A stretch of 64,000 nucleotides of DNA from Omphiscola glabra (lineage: Eukaryota; Mollusca; Gastropoda; Lymnaeidae). Positions 43,405 to 55,034 of this stretch are shown here, piece after piece (positions within the stretch are counted from its first letter, which is position 1; every line of letters begins with the position of its first letter). A program made the translations under genes and the position numbers. A model generated the notes under the pieces. The model was given only the letters and a program-made list of their open reading frames with translations, ran no database searches and was not told the origin of the DNA. The stretch covers positions 6,654,488 through 6,718,487 of the forward strand of contig OZ024806.1 in the NCBI GenBank assembly GCA_964017045.1. Reading direction: 5' to 3'.

Positions 43405-43675
43405 AGACATATGCAGTCCACCGTGACGGAGAAATGCAGTCCATCGTGACAGAGAAATGCAGTCCACCGTGATAGATAAATGCAGTCCACCGTGACATAA
43501 AAATGCAGTCTACCGTGGCAGAGAAATGCAGTCCAGCGTCACAGAGAAATGCAGTCCACCGTGACAGAGTAATGCAGTCCACCATGACAGAGTAATGCAG
43601 TCCACCGTGACAGAGTAATGCAGTCCACCGTGACAGAGTAATGCAGTCCACCGGGACAGAGAAATGCAGTCAAGT
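43405..43675. repeat. 23-bp minisatellite, about 12 copies
   Basis: Unit gcagtccaccgtgacagagt plus aat, with variants gacagagaa and gatagataa. Confidence 0.97.
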
Positions 43676-44876
43676 GGATCATATAACTGAGCAAACATTT
43701 TCATTTTAATTTAAAATCGTAAGTTTAACAGAAGTTCTAAACGATACTAACATACCATTGTAAATTAACTGAGGATTCATTGCACCCAAAACTTCAATTA
43801 AAAAATTATTAAGTTTTTTCAACATTTTAAATTGTGTACCGTTTTGAAAATGTAATGGCTGAACCGCCCCTGGGACGATACACAGTTCTATTTATAACTA
43901 AAGCTGAATATAATAAACAAAGCGCCATTTTTTTTTTGTTATAAAATTGGTCGCGATGTCTCCGAATACATCAAAAATACTCTCCGACCAGGCTGATGAA
44001 AATATTACCATCACGTCATTAACGTCACAGGGCGGTTCAGAGGGAGAGGTTCGGTTTGAAAAGCGTTAAAATACATTTCACTTCTACAAAAATCAACACA
44101 GTTTTGGTTTCCACTAATTTTTTTTTTTTTTAAATCACCATAACCTTTTTAAAGCTGCTAAACTTTTAATTGTTGAAACATCTATTTTTGTAAATAAACG
44201 AAAGTTTTTAAATAGTAAAAAAAAAAAAAAACAAGACCAACATAAAACCAAGCATTTTTTACCATTTTTCACCATTATCAATCTCAATATTTTGCATTCC
44301 CCTATGCGGTTCGCGGCGTACCCCTAATGGCACGCGTACCACTGGTTGGGAACCGCTTTATAGACAAGAAAATCGTGGTACCGGAAACCAGGGGGTAGGA
44401 GTCGACTTAATACACTATCCATCGAAACCCTCATGTATATTTAGCCAAAGTTTACCAAAGAAGACAATGGCGATTGTATTGCTCGCACCAGACAGTCAGG
44501 ACGTACTAATAGATGCAAGTTGCTTTTTTCCTTGCTTAATCCCCCCCCCCCCCTCCCGCCAAACAGAAAATGTTCCTCTCACACTGTTCCTCTCGCTGTG
44601 AACGATTGCTGACCTATGGACTAGAAAAGGGGGGTGGGGGAAGTAGTTCTGCAATGCAGCGAAGCACAATTGTCTCCCAACATGAACTAATGTCTGAGGA
44701 TTCAGTTCAACTACAAACACAATTTATAAAGGCTAATTTTATGACGCGTCTTACCAAAATCCGTATAATTTCGGCTAGCAGAAGAGTCAAAGACTGGCTA
44801 CTTTGGGGAGAAAAAAAGTTTCCCATCTCGTTCTAGGAATGTTCATTCAATAATGACATGTTTCACAACGTACAGA
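43676..44876. other. AT-rich unique DNA with a hAT-like end
   Basis: At 44302-44358 the string gcggttcgcggcgtacccct followed by gcgtaccactggttgggaac and cgct resembles a hAT 3' terminus. No partner end assigned. Poly-C at 44541. No gene recognised. Confidence 0.4.
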
Positions 44877-45700
44877 CATCAAGTAAATAACACACTACAC
44901 AGTAAAGTTCTCTTGTATTGAGCGAAGCTGTCTTACGCACCGCATACAGTAAAGACGTTAAATAACACACTACACAGTAAAGTTCTCTTGTATTGAGCGA
45001 AGCTGTCTTACGCACCGCATACAGTAAAGACGTTAAATAACACACTACACAGTAAAGTTCTCTTGTATTGAGCGAAGCTGTCTTACGCACCGCATACAGT
45101 AAAGACGTTAAATAACACTCTACACAATACAGTTCTCTTGTATTGAGCGAAGCTGTCTTACGCACCGCATACAGTAAAGACGTTAAATAACACTCTACAC
45201 AATACAGTTCTCTTGTATTGAGCGAAGCTGTCTTACGCACCGCATACAGTAAAGACGTTAAATAACACTCTACACAATACAGTTCTCTTGTATTGAGCGA
45301 AGCTGTCTTACGCACCGCATACAGTAAAGACGTTAAATAACACTCTACACAATACAGTTCTCTTGTATTGAGCGAAGCTGTCTTACGCACCGCATACAGT
45401 AAAGACGTTAAATAACACTCTACACAATACAGTTCTCTTGTATTGAGCGAAGCTGTCTTACGCACCGCATACAGTAAAGACGTTAAATAACACTCTACAC
45501 AGTAAAGTTCTCTTGTATTGAGCGAAGCTGTCTTACGCACCGCATACAGTAAAGACGTTAAATAACACACTACACAGTAAAGTTCTCTTGTATTGAGCGA
45601 AGCTGTCTTACGCACCGCATACAGTAAAGACGTTAAATAACACTCTACACAATACAGTTCTCTTGTAATGAGCAAAGCTATCTTACGCACCCGCAGCGCA
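44877..45700. repeat. 75-bp minisatellite, about 11 copies, open on the minus strand
   Basis: Unit cgttaaataacacactacac, agtaaagttctcttgtattg, agcgaagctgtcttacgcac, then cgcatacagtaaaga. Two subtypes (cacactacacagtaaag and cactctacacaatacag) are arranged in blocks. The minus strand reads a 25-residue repeat including TRELYCVECYLTSLLYAV for 275 codons. Most likely this is a period artefact, but two of the three base differences between subtypes are synonymous in that frame. Confidence 0.96.
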
Positions 45701-46039
45701 CATACGTAAGGCGTTCATTTTTGTGTGCACCTAAAAAAACTTACATTAACCGTTCGTGACCGATCTGACCGCAGCGCAAAATCCTATATTTTTTATAACT
45801 CATATATAGAAAACATAAACGTGGATCTCCGGATCCAGGCATTCCCCATGGCGGGAATTCAATTTCTTCCACCCTACACAATCTCAGGAAACCATCTATC
45901 ACAATCATTCCACAAATCCTTCATAATGACCGACATCTCACCAAGTACGTCACACTACATCAGATGACTACAATATTTAAGGATGTAAAAAAAGTATTGT
46001 AGTATAAGTAGATTCAATAGCCTGCAAAATAACATTTAC

Positions 46040-46320
46040 AATAAATGCGCTAAACGAGATTCTTTAAATAGCGCAAATGTGTTTGGTGCGCAATAACCTC
46101 AATTGAAATGTGATGTAATTAGTCTGCAGTGTAAAAAGAGTTGGGACATTAGAGTATTGTTATAGTTCAGGGGCGTGGAAATAGTGAGGGGGCGTACCTG
46201 GGGAGGGGCGCACTAATTGGGATTCTTATAAAGGGCGTTTTTTGAATGCATACTTTGTCCTGTAACTTTAGTAGATGGGAAGATCACGCATTGTATGACG
46301 GGCTGTAGCTAGTTATGAAC
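46040..46320 (+). repeat. Dispersed repeat family, copy 3
   Basis: tttggtgcgcaat, cactaattgggattcttata and a ttgaatgcat block line up with copy 2 (8120-8440). Confidence 0.6.
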
Positions 46321-46599
46321 ACATTAAACTTCCCATAAAAACTAAGTTTTTCCTATAAATCCTCTGAATCCATTTTTATTATTTAAAAAAAATTATAATA
46401 ATATTATAATGATCCACCCGCTTTCACACCGCATCTTTATGTCACGAGCTTTTTCAGAAAAACAAAACATAGTATTATGCACAAAACGCATCTGCGATTT
46501 ATTTATTTTTTTACGCATGTCACTGAGCGCAAATATCGGGAATTTTATTTCGAGAAATCACTTTAATCATATTTCCTTCATCTTCCCCAGGAAAAAAAC

Positions 46600-46735
46600 T
46601 AATTTTAGGTGTTGAGGTTGGGGAGTAAGACTGAAACTTTGAAAGAATGTCTAGTCGCTGGGAAAGAGTCTACGTGCCAAGTTTCAGTCCGATAGGTTGA
46701 CGAGAAGTGGGTCAATTAGCCTTCCGAAGATTCGC
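46600..46735 (+). repeat. Second dispersed repeat family (pair with 53995-54115)
   Basis: ggttggggagtaagactgaa, gagtctacgtgccaagtttc, cgataggttgacgagaagtg and ggtcaattagcctt match the copy at 53995-54115 with scattered changes. Nature unknown. Confidence 0.6.
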
Positions 46736-47299
46736 CCCCCCCCCACACACACACAAAAGCAAAGTTAATTTAAAAGATTTTTTTGGTAAAAAATACAATA
46801 CGAAACAAATAAAAAATAAAATGAAGAGTTCACAAGATATTGTCCAATAAATGATCGTCAACAGTTTTTTAAAATGTACTTTTTATAATGCAGTCTTCAA
46901 TGTGTACGGTCGTTTATCTGCTGTGAGAACCATCATGCTGGTCATGCAACCAGCCTCTGCGGCTGCAGGGGGCCTCGTATATTTAAGAGGCCCAAAGTTG
47001 TCGTGTGGGAAAAACAATTTAACTATCAAACTTGAATGCAGGGGACAAACAATATTTAAAAAAGCGACAAGGGGACCTTCTATTTGTCACGTGACAGATC
47101 TGCTATCATTTGTCCCAGAACTTCCCCCCCCCCCCCCCAATGCCTTACGTTTAAAATGCTCACGAGTATCTGCCCCCAGACATCATTCCAAAGACAGGCG
47201 GTTACAGTCGTGAAGCTGGGCATTTTCGTCGGGAAGGCCCGGGGGTGGGGGGGTGGGGTTGGGTTGTGGCTAAAAGTTAGTGAATTTACAGTGGTTTAA

Positions 47300-47765
47300 A
47301 TGGTGTGAACATAGACACGTTTGGTGTGAACATAGACACGTTTGGTGTGAACATAGACACATTTGATGTGAACATAGACACGTTTGGTGTGAACATAGAC
47401 ACGTTTGATGTGAACATAGACACGTTTGGTGTGAACATAGACACGTTTGGTGTGAACATACACACGTTTGGTGTGAACATAGACACGTTTGGTGTGAACA
47501 TAGACACGTTTGGTGTGAACATAGAGAAGTTTGATGTAAACATAGACACGTTTGGTGTGAACATAGACACGTTTGGTGTGAACATAGACACGTTTGGTGT
47601 GAACATAGACACGTTTGATGTGAACATAGACACGTTTGGTGTGAACATAGACACGTTTGGTGTGAACATAGACACGTTTGGTGTGAACATACACACGTTT
47701 GGTGTGAACATAGACACGTTTGGTGTGAACATAGACACGTTTGGTGTGAACATAGAGACGTTGAC
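47300..47765. repeat. 21-bp minisatellite, about 22 copies
   Basis: Unit gtgaacatagacacgtttgg plus t. The rare catacacac variant at 47457 recurs at 47688, giving a 231-bp (11-unit) higher-order repeat. Three overlapping ORFs are artefacts. Confidence 0.98.
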
Positions 47766-48667
47766 TGGTTTCCTTACTGATAAGGCCATCGCCCGCATCG
47801 TCTAGGGTGACTCAAGTCATAACCGAAACCCAGAGAACCGAATTCGTAGTTTACATCATAAAACATGGTATGTGCATCCCCCTCCCCGGCTTCAAATTCA
47901 TGTTTAAAATCCCACCTACCCAAAACCAACTTCATACGCCGCCTTCGCCTATTGAGAAGCCAAGCATTTGATTATCCCGCAGTCTCAATTTAGCCATGAC
48001 AGCCTGGCAAGTAGGAGTCAAAGCTCCCGGGGGGCAGACCAAGGAAACGTCAAAACTGATGGAAGAAATATGCCAGGTATTTTTCAGGAAATCAACCCAG
48101 ATAAGGGTGGGGGGCAATCAATATAAAAAAAAGGAACCAACTTTGTTGGTGAAACGAGATGGTGATGTAGAGACAAACTAGAAAAAAAAAACTGTCTTCA
48201 TCTGAGTATTCTCATTGTTGGCAAAGATCAAACTCAAGGGAAACATCTTTAAAGAAAATTATACATTTTTTGTGAGAGTGTGGGGACTGAAGATACATGT
48301 CAAAATATGTATATGTCAGGGTTCTATCGAATTAGTGTTATAAACTGTTACTGTTAGGGTTCAGCATATAAGTGCTCTGTCATATTAGCGTTCTGTATTC
48401 TGTCGTATTAGTGTTCTGTCATCAAGTCGTATTCTATAGCACGATGAGTTAAGAACATAATAAATAGAATCAAGGAAAGAATACAAAATCGATCATAGAT
48501 AAATATAATGTGTAGCCTTTTGAACAATTTGGGATTATAAAGTGAACATCTTTATTGAACGTTTGATGTCATGGAAATAAAACGGGTATTTTATGGGGTT
48601 GGATGGAAGGTGTTGGTAGGGGGTAATGTTCAAAGAAAAGGAATAGAAATTAGAAGTGTACTATAAA
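47766..48667. other. Unique DNA with opposing short ORFs
   Basis: At 47932-48117 the minus strand reads ISFDVSLVCPPGALTP...AVMAKLRLRDNQMLGFSI to a stop. At 47996-48078 the plus strand reads MTAWQVGVKAPGGQTK...EEICQ up to CAG|GTATTT. Both look protein-like but only one, or neither, can be real. I do not recognise either. Confidence 0.2.
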
Positions 48668-49690
48668 TATTCTTTGTGGCACTACACTATCAACACAAAC
48701 CTAACCAGAATGATAAGCAGCCTCTATGATAAGGCCACCAGTGCAATCTTCTTCAGCAATAATATCGGAGATTCGTTCAAGATCACGTTTGGAGTACGAC
48801 AAGGCTGCCTGCTCTCCCCCACCCTGTTCAACATCTTCTTAGAGAGAATTATGTCAGATGCAATGGATACGCATGTAGGGACAGTCAGCATTGGTGGCAG
48901 AACAATCACCAACCTACGCTTTGCGGATGATATAGATGGACGGACTGGAAGCGAAGAAGAGCTAGCCAACCTGGTAAAGCGTCTCGACAAGACTTCATCG
49001 TCTTTTGGCATGCAAATCAGTGCAGAAAAGACAAAAGTGATGAGAATAGCATCACTGGCATTACCACTGAAATTAAGGTCGGTGAGGAAAGATTAGAGAC
49101 AGTTGGCAGCTTCAAGTACCTCGGAGCCATAGTTTCGGAAGACGGCTCCAAGCCCTAATTGATGGCCAGGATTGCACAGACCACAACAGCACTAAAGAGG
49201 CTTAAGAAAATATGGAACGACAAAAATATAGCCTCCAGCACCAAAATCAGTCTGATGCGCTCATTAGGATCTCCATTTTCTTGTATGCCTGTGAGTCCTG
49301 GACATTAACAGCAGAACTTGAAAGGAAAATAAAGGCGATGGAAATGAGATGTTTCAGAAGCATTCTTGGCATCTGCTATAGAGACCGTATCTCCAATGAA
49401 AAAGTAAAAGAGAGGATTCGTCAAGCACTTGAACAGTACGATGACATCCTGGTAACTGTAAAAAGGCGCAAACTGGAATGGTATGGACACGTGACAAGAA
49501 AACAACGGCTTGCCAAAGAAATCACACAGGGCACAACGGGAGGATGGAGAAGACGAGGAAGACAGAGAAAATGATGGGAAGATAACACCAAAGAGTGGAA
49601 GGGACTAAAACTAGGCGATCCTGTACGAAGTGCAGAAGGCAGAGAGGAATGGAGATGGATAGTTTTCATGTTATCTGTGGCACCCCAACG
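48668..49690 (+). pseudogene. RTE-like reverse transcriptase pseudogene
   Basis: The first frame (to about 49096) carries SLYDKATSAIFFSNNIGDSF, FGVRQGCLLSPTLFNIFLER (the motif B region) and LRFADDIDG (motif C, FADD at about 48919), followed by the ISAEKTKVM segment. A frameshift near 49060-49096, a TAA in the SEDGSKP region (about 49158), another shift, and a TGA after GRQRK (49572-49574) break it. The second half reads YACESWTLTAELERKIKAME, RRKLEWYGHV and RRRGRQRK, the CESWTL...WYGHV signature that follows the RT domain in RTE-type and related LINEs. The polymerase N-terminus and endonuclease are missing. Clade assignment is from motif memory. Confidence 0.85.
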
Positions 49691-49735
49691 GTCCCAGGAC
49701 TAAGGGACATGATGATGATGGTGATGAATATTAAA
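48668..49735 (+). mobile_element. RTE-like LINE, 5'-truncated and decayed
   Basis: Contains the second half of a reverse transcriptase and the characteristic C-terminal segment, then a 3' end tggcaccccaacggtcccag, ctaagggacatgatgatgat, finishing in an ATG/GAT microsatellite tail. A second copy of this tail lies at 9432-9541. No target-site duplication recognised. Confidence 0.85.
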
Positions 49736-49794
49736 ATCAGAAATAAATAAAATGTTATAATCTGATGCTCAATAGGATGTACAAAGACGGGCAA

Positions 49795-49965
49795 ATGGGG
49801 GGCTGGCAAAGTTCTCAGATTAATGTCAAGTAATGAACGCAATAGGGGGGCTAGCAAAGTTCTCAGATTAATGTCATGTTTTGAACGCAATTTTAATTTG
49901 GGGGGGGGGGGGCTGGCAAAGTTCTCAGATTAATGTCATGTTTTGAACGCAATGAGTTTAATTTA
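49795..49965. repeat. About 54-59-bp tandem repeat, 3 copies
   Basis: ggctggcaaagttctcagat then taatgtcatgttttgaacgc units with variable G-run spacers. Confidence 0.9.
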
Positions 49966-50039
49966 GTGAAATTACGAGGCTGACAACATTTTATAAATAA
50001 TTCGTATATGTTTTGTTTTTGTAAGTTAGAAAATTGACC

Positions 50040-50165
50040 AAACTCTACTAGAACCCACCTTGTGAAAGAAGATACGCCCATGCCGAACTGAGCCCACCTT
50101 GTTAAAAATATACGCCTATGCCGAACTGAACCCACCTTGTTAAACAAGATACACCCATTCAGCAA
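50040..50165. repeat. About 41-bp tandem repeat, 3 copies
   Basis: aacccaccttgtgaaagaag, atacgcccatgccgaactg units, degenerate. Confidence 0.85.
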
Positions 50166-50934
50166 CAATTAAACACTGCTGTTTCAATTTCTATATCTAA
50201 TATATATGCACAATATAGACTGTATGAACTAACTAATAAACGTATGCATACATTAATGTTTGTCTAAGATATCTTGGTAGAACATTAAAAAAGATGTGTT
50301 TTTTTAAAAATTAAAATAATCATTGCTTCACTTTTTCGCGACCTTATCTCTATGAACATTTTATGTGTACACATGTATGTGTACATATCTCTCCAGCTAA
50401 ATAGTTAAGAAAACAGATCTACACAATGTAATATCACATAACACCACTTAAATAAATAAAAATGAAGGCAAATGTTCATGGAATTCTCTACCACTAGGAA
50501 ACCACATAGAATGTTCCCGGCAGACGCCACTAATTAAAGCACACGATATGGACGTTCAGCTTTGTCGTCTGCGGTCAAACCATAAAACCTACACCACGTG
50601 ACACAAGAAAACACGTGTGAGTAAAGGGGTAAGAGACCCCCGTGGAGAGAGCAGAAATCAATCCAGCCCCTTTGGCGGACCGGCGCTGGCAACGCAATGA
50701 AATCTGAATGGCGGCATGGGCAACATTGGACCAAGCTAGGGCGCTGAGAAAATTATTCCCCGTTCTCCATACATTTGCAATTATCTTGGGACATGATATT
50801 CGGGAGGGGCGTCAGCGAAGGACGTCATAGCCAGCAGGGGAGGGTGTGGGGGCGTCAGCAGAGGATGTGATAGCCAGTTGGGGGGGTGTAAACAATACTA
50901 CGGCTGGAAATTTTCGTGGTGGTGGGGGGGGTGG
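50166..50934. other. Unique DNA, no gene recognised
   Basis: A 66-codon minus ORF at 50534-50734 shows no domain. Sequence becomes G-rich to the right. Confidence 0.5.
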
Positions 50935-52380
50935 TCGTGATGTGTGAGTAATATCAGACGTTTGGAGGGGGGGTGATGTGTGAGTAATATCAGACGTTTG
51001 GGGGGGGGGGGTGATGTGTGAGTAATATCAGACGTTTGGTGGGGGGGTGATGTGTGAGTAATATCAGACGTTTGGAGGGGGTGATGTGTGAATAATATCA
51101 GACTTTGGGGGGGGGGGGGTGATGTGTTAGCAATATCAGAGGTTTGGGGGGGGGGTGATGTGTGAGTAATATCAGAGGTTTGGGGGGTGATGTGTTAGTA
51201 ATATCAATCGTTTCGGGGGGGGGGGTGATGTGTGAGTAATATCAGACGTTTGGAGGGGGGGGGTGATGTGTGAGTAATATCAATCGTTTCGGGGGGGGGG
51301 GGTGATGTGTGAGTAATATCAGACGTTTGGTGGGGGGGTGATGTGTGAGTAATATCAGACGTTTGGAGGGGGTGATGTGTGAATAATATCAGACTTTGGG
51401 GGGGGGGTGATGTGTGAGTAATATCAGACGTTTGGTGGGGGGGGGGTGATGTGTGAGTAATATCAGACGTTTGGAGGGGGTGATGTGTGAATAATATCAG
51501 ACTTTGGGGGGGGGTGATGTGTTAGCAATATCAGAGGTTTGGGGGGGGGGTGATGTGTTAGCAATATCAGAGGTTTGGGGGGTGATGTGTTAGTAATATC
51601 AGACGTTTGGGAGGGGGGTGATGTGTGAGTAATATCAAACGTTTGGTGGGGTTGATGTGTGAGTAATATCAAACGTTTGGAGGGGGGGGGTGATGTGTGA
51701 GTAATATCAGACGTTTGGTGGGGTGATGTGTTAGCAATATCAGAAGTTTGGGGGGTGGTGATGTGTGAGTAATATCAGACGTTTGGTGAGGGTGATGTGT
51801 GAGTAATATCAGAGGTTTGGTGGGGGTGATGTGTGAGTAATATCAGACGTTTCGGGGGGGGGGGAGGTTGATGTGTGAGTAATATCAGACGTTTGGTGAG
51901 GGTGATGTGTGAGTAATATCAGATGTTTGGTGGGGGTGATGTGTGAGTAATATCAGACGTTTCGGGGGGGGGGGGGGTTGATGCGTGAGTAATATCAGAC
52001 GTTTGAAAGGGGGGGGGGGTGATGTGTGAGTAATATCAGACGTTTGGTGGGGTGATGTGTTAGCAATATCAGACGTTTGGGGGGTGAAGATGTGTGAGTA
52101 ATATCAGACGTTTGGTGAGGGTGATGTGTGAGTAATATCAGAGGTTTGGTGGGGGTGATGTGTGAGTAATATCAGACGTTTCGGGGGGGGGGGGATTGAT
52201 GTGTGAGTAATATCAGACGTTTGGAGGGGGGGTGATGTGTGAGCAATATCAGACGTTTGGTGGGGGAGATGTGTGAGTAATATCAGACGTTTGGAGGGGG
52301 TGATGTGTGAGTAAAATCAGACGTTTGGAGGGGGGGTTGGTGTGTGAGTAATATCAGACGTTTGGAGGGTTGTGTGAATA
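50935..52380. repeat. G-run minisatellite, about 33-42-bp units, about 40 copies
   Basis: Unit tgatgtgtgagtaatatcag then acgtttgg followed by a G-run that varies from about 3 to 14 bases between copies. Runs of this kind on the plus strand could form G-quadruplexes (inference). Blocks of neighbouring units recur (for example tcgtttcgggg units), so copying has occurred over several hundred bases. Confidence 0.96.
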
Positions 52381-52464
52381 CTTGGGGGGGAGGGGGGTGG
52401 AACGAAAGAAAGCACACGTGAAGCATGACCATCTAGCTGGGACAGTGAGTTGTTGCAGTAATAA

Positions 52465-52715
52465 GACGGATGAATATGGACTTATAATATGGTGGATATG
52501 GGCTTATAAGACAAAGGATATTGACTAAAAAGACGGGTGAATATGGACTTATAATATGGTGGATATGGGCTTATAAGACAAAGGATATTGACTAATAAGA
52601 CGGTTGAATATGGGCTTATAAGATAAGTGGTATAGAATTATAAGATGGGTGGATATGACTTACAAGATGGGTGGGTATGGACTTATAAGATTGGTGGATA
52701 TGGACTTATATGAGG
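52465..52715. repeat. About 20-45-bp tandem repeat
   Basis: Units of ggtggatatgggcttataag then acaaaggatattgac and shorter relatives. Confidence 0.88.
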
Positions 52716-53309
52716 ACCTAACTGGACACGCAGATTTAGGTGTGTAGCTTTGGTATGGTTGCTGGTAGTGTCATTATTTTGAAAGATAAAGAGTTGAAAT
52801 CGGTGAATACAAACAGGGCTGACACAGTGGTAATGCTGAAAGAGATTACGAGTGATGAATTGCATGTGTAAGCAAGCGTCCCAAAAGATGAGTCGAGAAA
52901 AACGTAAGCACTTGTGTGGGAAAGTCGGTGAAGGGGGTGGGAGCTAGGTCTTGCCCAGCAGCACCCTTTTTTTTCTTTATATTAAGGGGCGTCATTTTCG
53001 GACACCTATACATGCTAATTTCGTGTGTAATGCGGGGGGGGGGGGGGTTTGGTCCACTACCTTTGGAACTAATCTTAGCTGCGCCATTAAATAAAGGTCT
53101 TAAAGTGAGCGTCGGGCGTAGCGCAATTTCTATGCTAAATTCTGAATTTGAGGTAATTAAATAACCCTTAGAAACAATTGTTTTCGCATAAATTCTTTAT
53201 ATGTATTTATGTTTGCATTTGGTAAATTCAGAAAATTGGTGTCATGACATATCACAAGGCTGCCATTTTGGTTGCCACGACCGTGAACTTTAATAATTCA
53301 CTGTCACTC
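52716..53309. other. Unique DNA with poly-G
   Basis: Poly-G at 53035-53047. No gene recognised. Confidence 0.5.
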
Positions 53310-53660
53310 AACCGAAATGTATCCCTAAACCTAACCTGATCCCCTAAATGTATCCCTAAACCTAACATGAACCCTAAATGTATCCCTAAACATAACCTGA
53401 ACCTAAATGTATCCCTAAACCTAACCTGAACCTTAAATGTATCCCTAAACATAACCTGAACCCTAAATGTATCCCTAAACATAACGTGAACCCTAAATGT
53501 ATCCCTAAACATAACCTGAACCCTAAATGTATCCCTAAACATAACCCGAACCCTAAATGTATCCCTAAACATAACCTGAGCCCTAAATGTATCCCTAAAC
53601 TTAACATGAACCCTAAATGTATCCCTAAACATAACCTGAACCCTAAATGTATCCCTAAAG
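53310..53660. repeat. 30-bp minisatellite with CCCTAAA cores, about 12 copies
   Basis: Unit aaccctaaatgtatccctaa plus acataacctg. Each unit holds two CCCTAA strings, the complement of the telomere hexamer. Confidence 0.97.
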
Positions 53661-53727
53661 GCACCAATAGTCTGAATTAGCCTTGCACTTATGTCATGTA
53701 CGTAATTTATCATTTATTAAGAAGCGG

Positions 53728-53805
53728 TTATGTCAATGGGTAAACTTCTGAGCGGTTATGTCAATGGGTCAACTTCTGAGCGGTTATGTAAATGGGTCAA
53801 CTTCT
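53728..53805. repeat. 28-bp tandem repeat, 3 copies
   Basis: gcggttatgtcaatgggtca plus acttctga. Confidence 0.93.
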
Positions 53806-53994
53806 GGCGACAACACGTTTCATATTTCTTTCATTTTCCTTTCAAAGATACATTTTATCTTTACTGCATACCCACCAAAAACGTCACAAATACAAAGCAC
53901 ATAGCAACAGCTGCACAATTAGTCTCCACACCAAAACACGCACTCGTTGAACAAACCCCATTTCTTCCCTTTGAAAAAACACAGAAAACTGATT

Positions 53995-54115
53995 TTTGGG
54001 GGTTGGGGCTGAAAATTTGATGTCTTGTCATAGGCAACGAGTCCACGTGGCACGTTTCAATTCGATAGGATGGTGGAAAGTGGGTCAGTTAGCCGTCCAA
54101 ACATGTTGAGCATCC
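53995..54115 (+). repeat. Second dispersed repeat family, partner copy
   Basis: gagtccacgtggcacgtttc, cgataggatggtggaaagtg and ggtcagttagccgtcc match 46600-46735. Confidence 0.6.
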
Positions 54116-54273
54116 AAAGTGCAGATGGTCCACAGACAAGACACAGAGTCGACAGTTCGGGTTCCTATGGTAAAAATTAGAATAACCTGTCGAATAAACA
54201 TTATTTTCTGGGTTTTCCTGCACCCCCTGACACTGCCTACAGCACCCCCTGACATAGCCTCCACACCCCCAGT

Positions 54274-54296
54274 GTACCCCAGGTTAAGAATCCCTG
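54274..54296 (-). mobile_element. hAT-like terminus (solo)
   Basis: gtaccccaggttaagaatcc plus ctg is, reverse-complemented, CAGGGATTCTTAACCTGGGG, a typical hAT end. The other end was not found. Confidence 0.4.
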
Positions 54297-54303
54297 ATTT
54301 ACG

Positions 54304-55026
54304 ATGACAAGTATATCCCTATTATATTTTCAGGGTTGTATCCATAGTACATCCCACTGTTCAAATCCGCCTCCCCCCCCCCCGGCCCGGGCGCAACAAT
54401 TTAATGACCAAGGGGTTTTGTTGGTTTTTATCGATGGGACCTGGAGGCCGCTATGTGACGCGCTGATTGGAATAACACGACTGCCATGTTTTCCCCAGCT
54501 TTCTATTATGTATGAGAACGTCCTGATCAGCAGGCCAGGGGCGGCGTTTAATGGCCTCGAGGGGCGGGCACACGATTGGAGGTCACCGGTTTGTCGCTGA
54601 CCAACCCGCAGAACGTAACCACGGTGACAGCCAAGGGGAGACATAACAATGGTGACGGGAAGAGGGGACGTAAACGAAGATGACGAATTGATAACAACTG
54701 GATGACGTGGCGCACTGCTCTTTATCGGGCAATGAACCCCTCGGCCTCATGTAACGAGAGCTATTTATGGACGCACTAAAGGTCCTCACAAAGGTTATAA
54801 ATGGAGATCTGGGAACGATGGGGTTTCGAATAATGATTTGAAAGTGGAAATTTTTAGTTACGAACTTAATTTCGGTTGTGATACGGGACGATATTCGAAG
54901 TTAGTCACGAACATTATTTCGGTAGTGATACCGGCCGATATTCGAAGTTATAATTAAACATTTAACTGAATTATTTTATTTTTTGGAAAGTGGGAGGGGG
55001 GGGGGGAAGGACACGGGTGGATATAA
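54304..55026. other. GC-richer unique segment, no firm gene
   Basis: Overlapping plus (54304-54600) and minus (54330-54644) ORFs of about 100 codons are open in the same place, and neither has a recognisable domain. Poly-C at 54375 interrupts the plus ORF. Two near copies of a cgaagtta/attatttcggtagtgata segment lie at 54860-54950. Confidence 0.4.
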
Positions 55027-55034
55027 TTCTAAGA

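Larger units (their letters stand above)
45701..47299. other. Unique and dispersed-repeat DNA
   Basis: Holds a dispersed-repeat copy (46040-46320) and half of another dispersed pair (46600-46730). Poly-C tracts lie at 46737 and 47107. An 80-codon plus ORF at 45725-45967 and a 120-codon one at 46851-47213 have no recognisable domains. Confidence 0.5.

Noticed and set aside
54304..54644. Overlapping ORFs of about 100 codons on both strands
   Set aside because: Neither shows a domain or splice signals, and the plus ORF reads through a poly-C tract.
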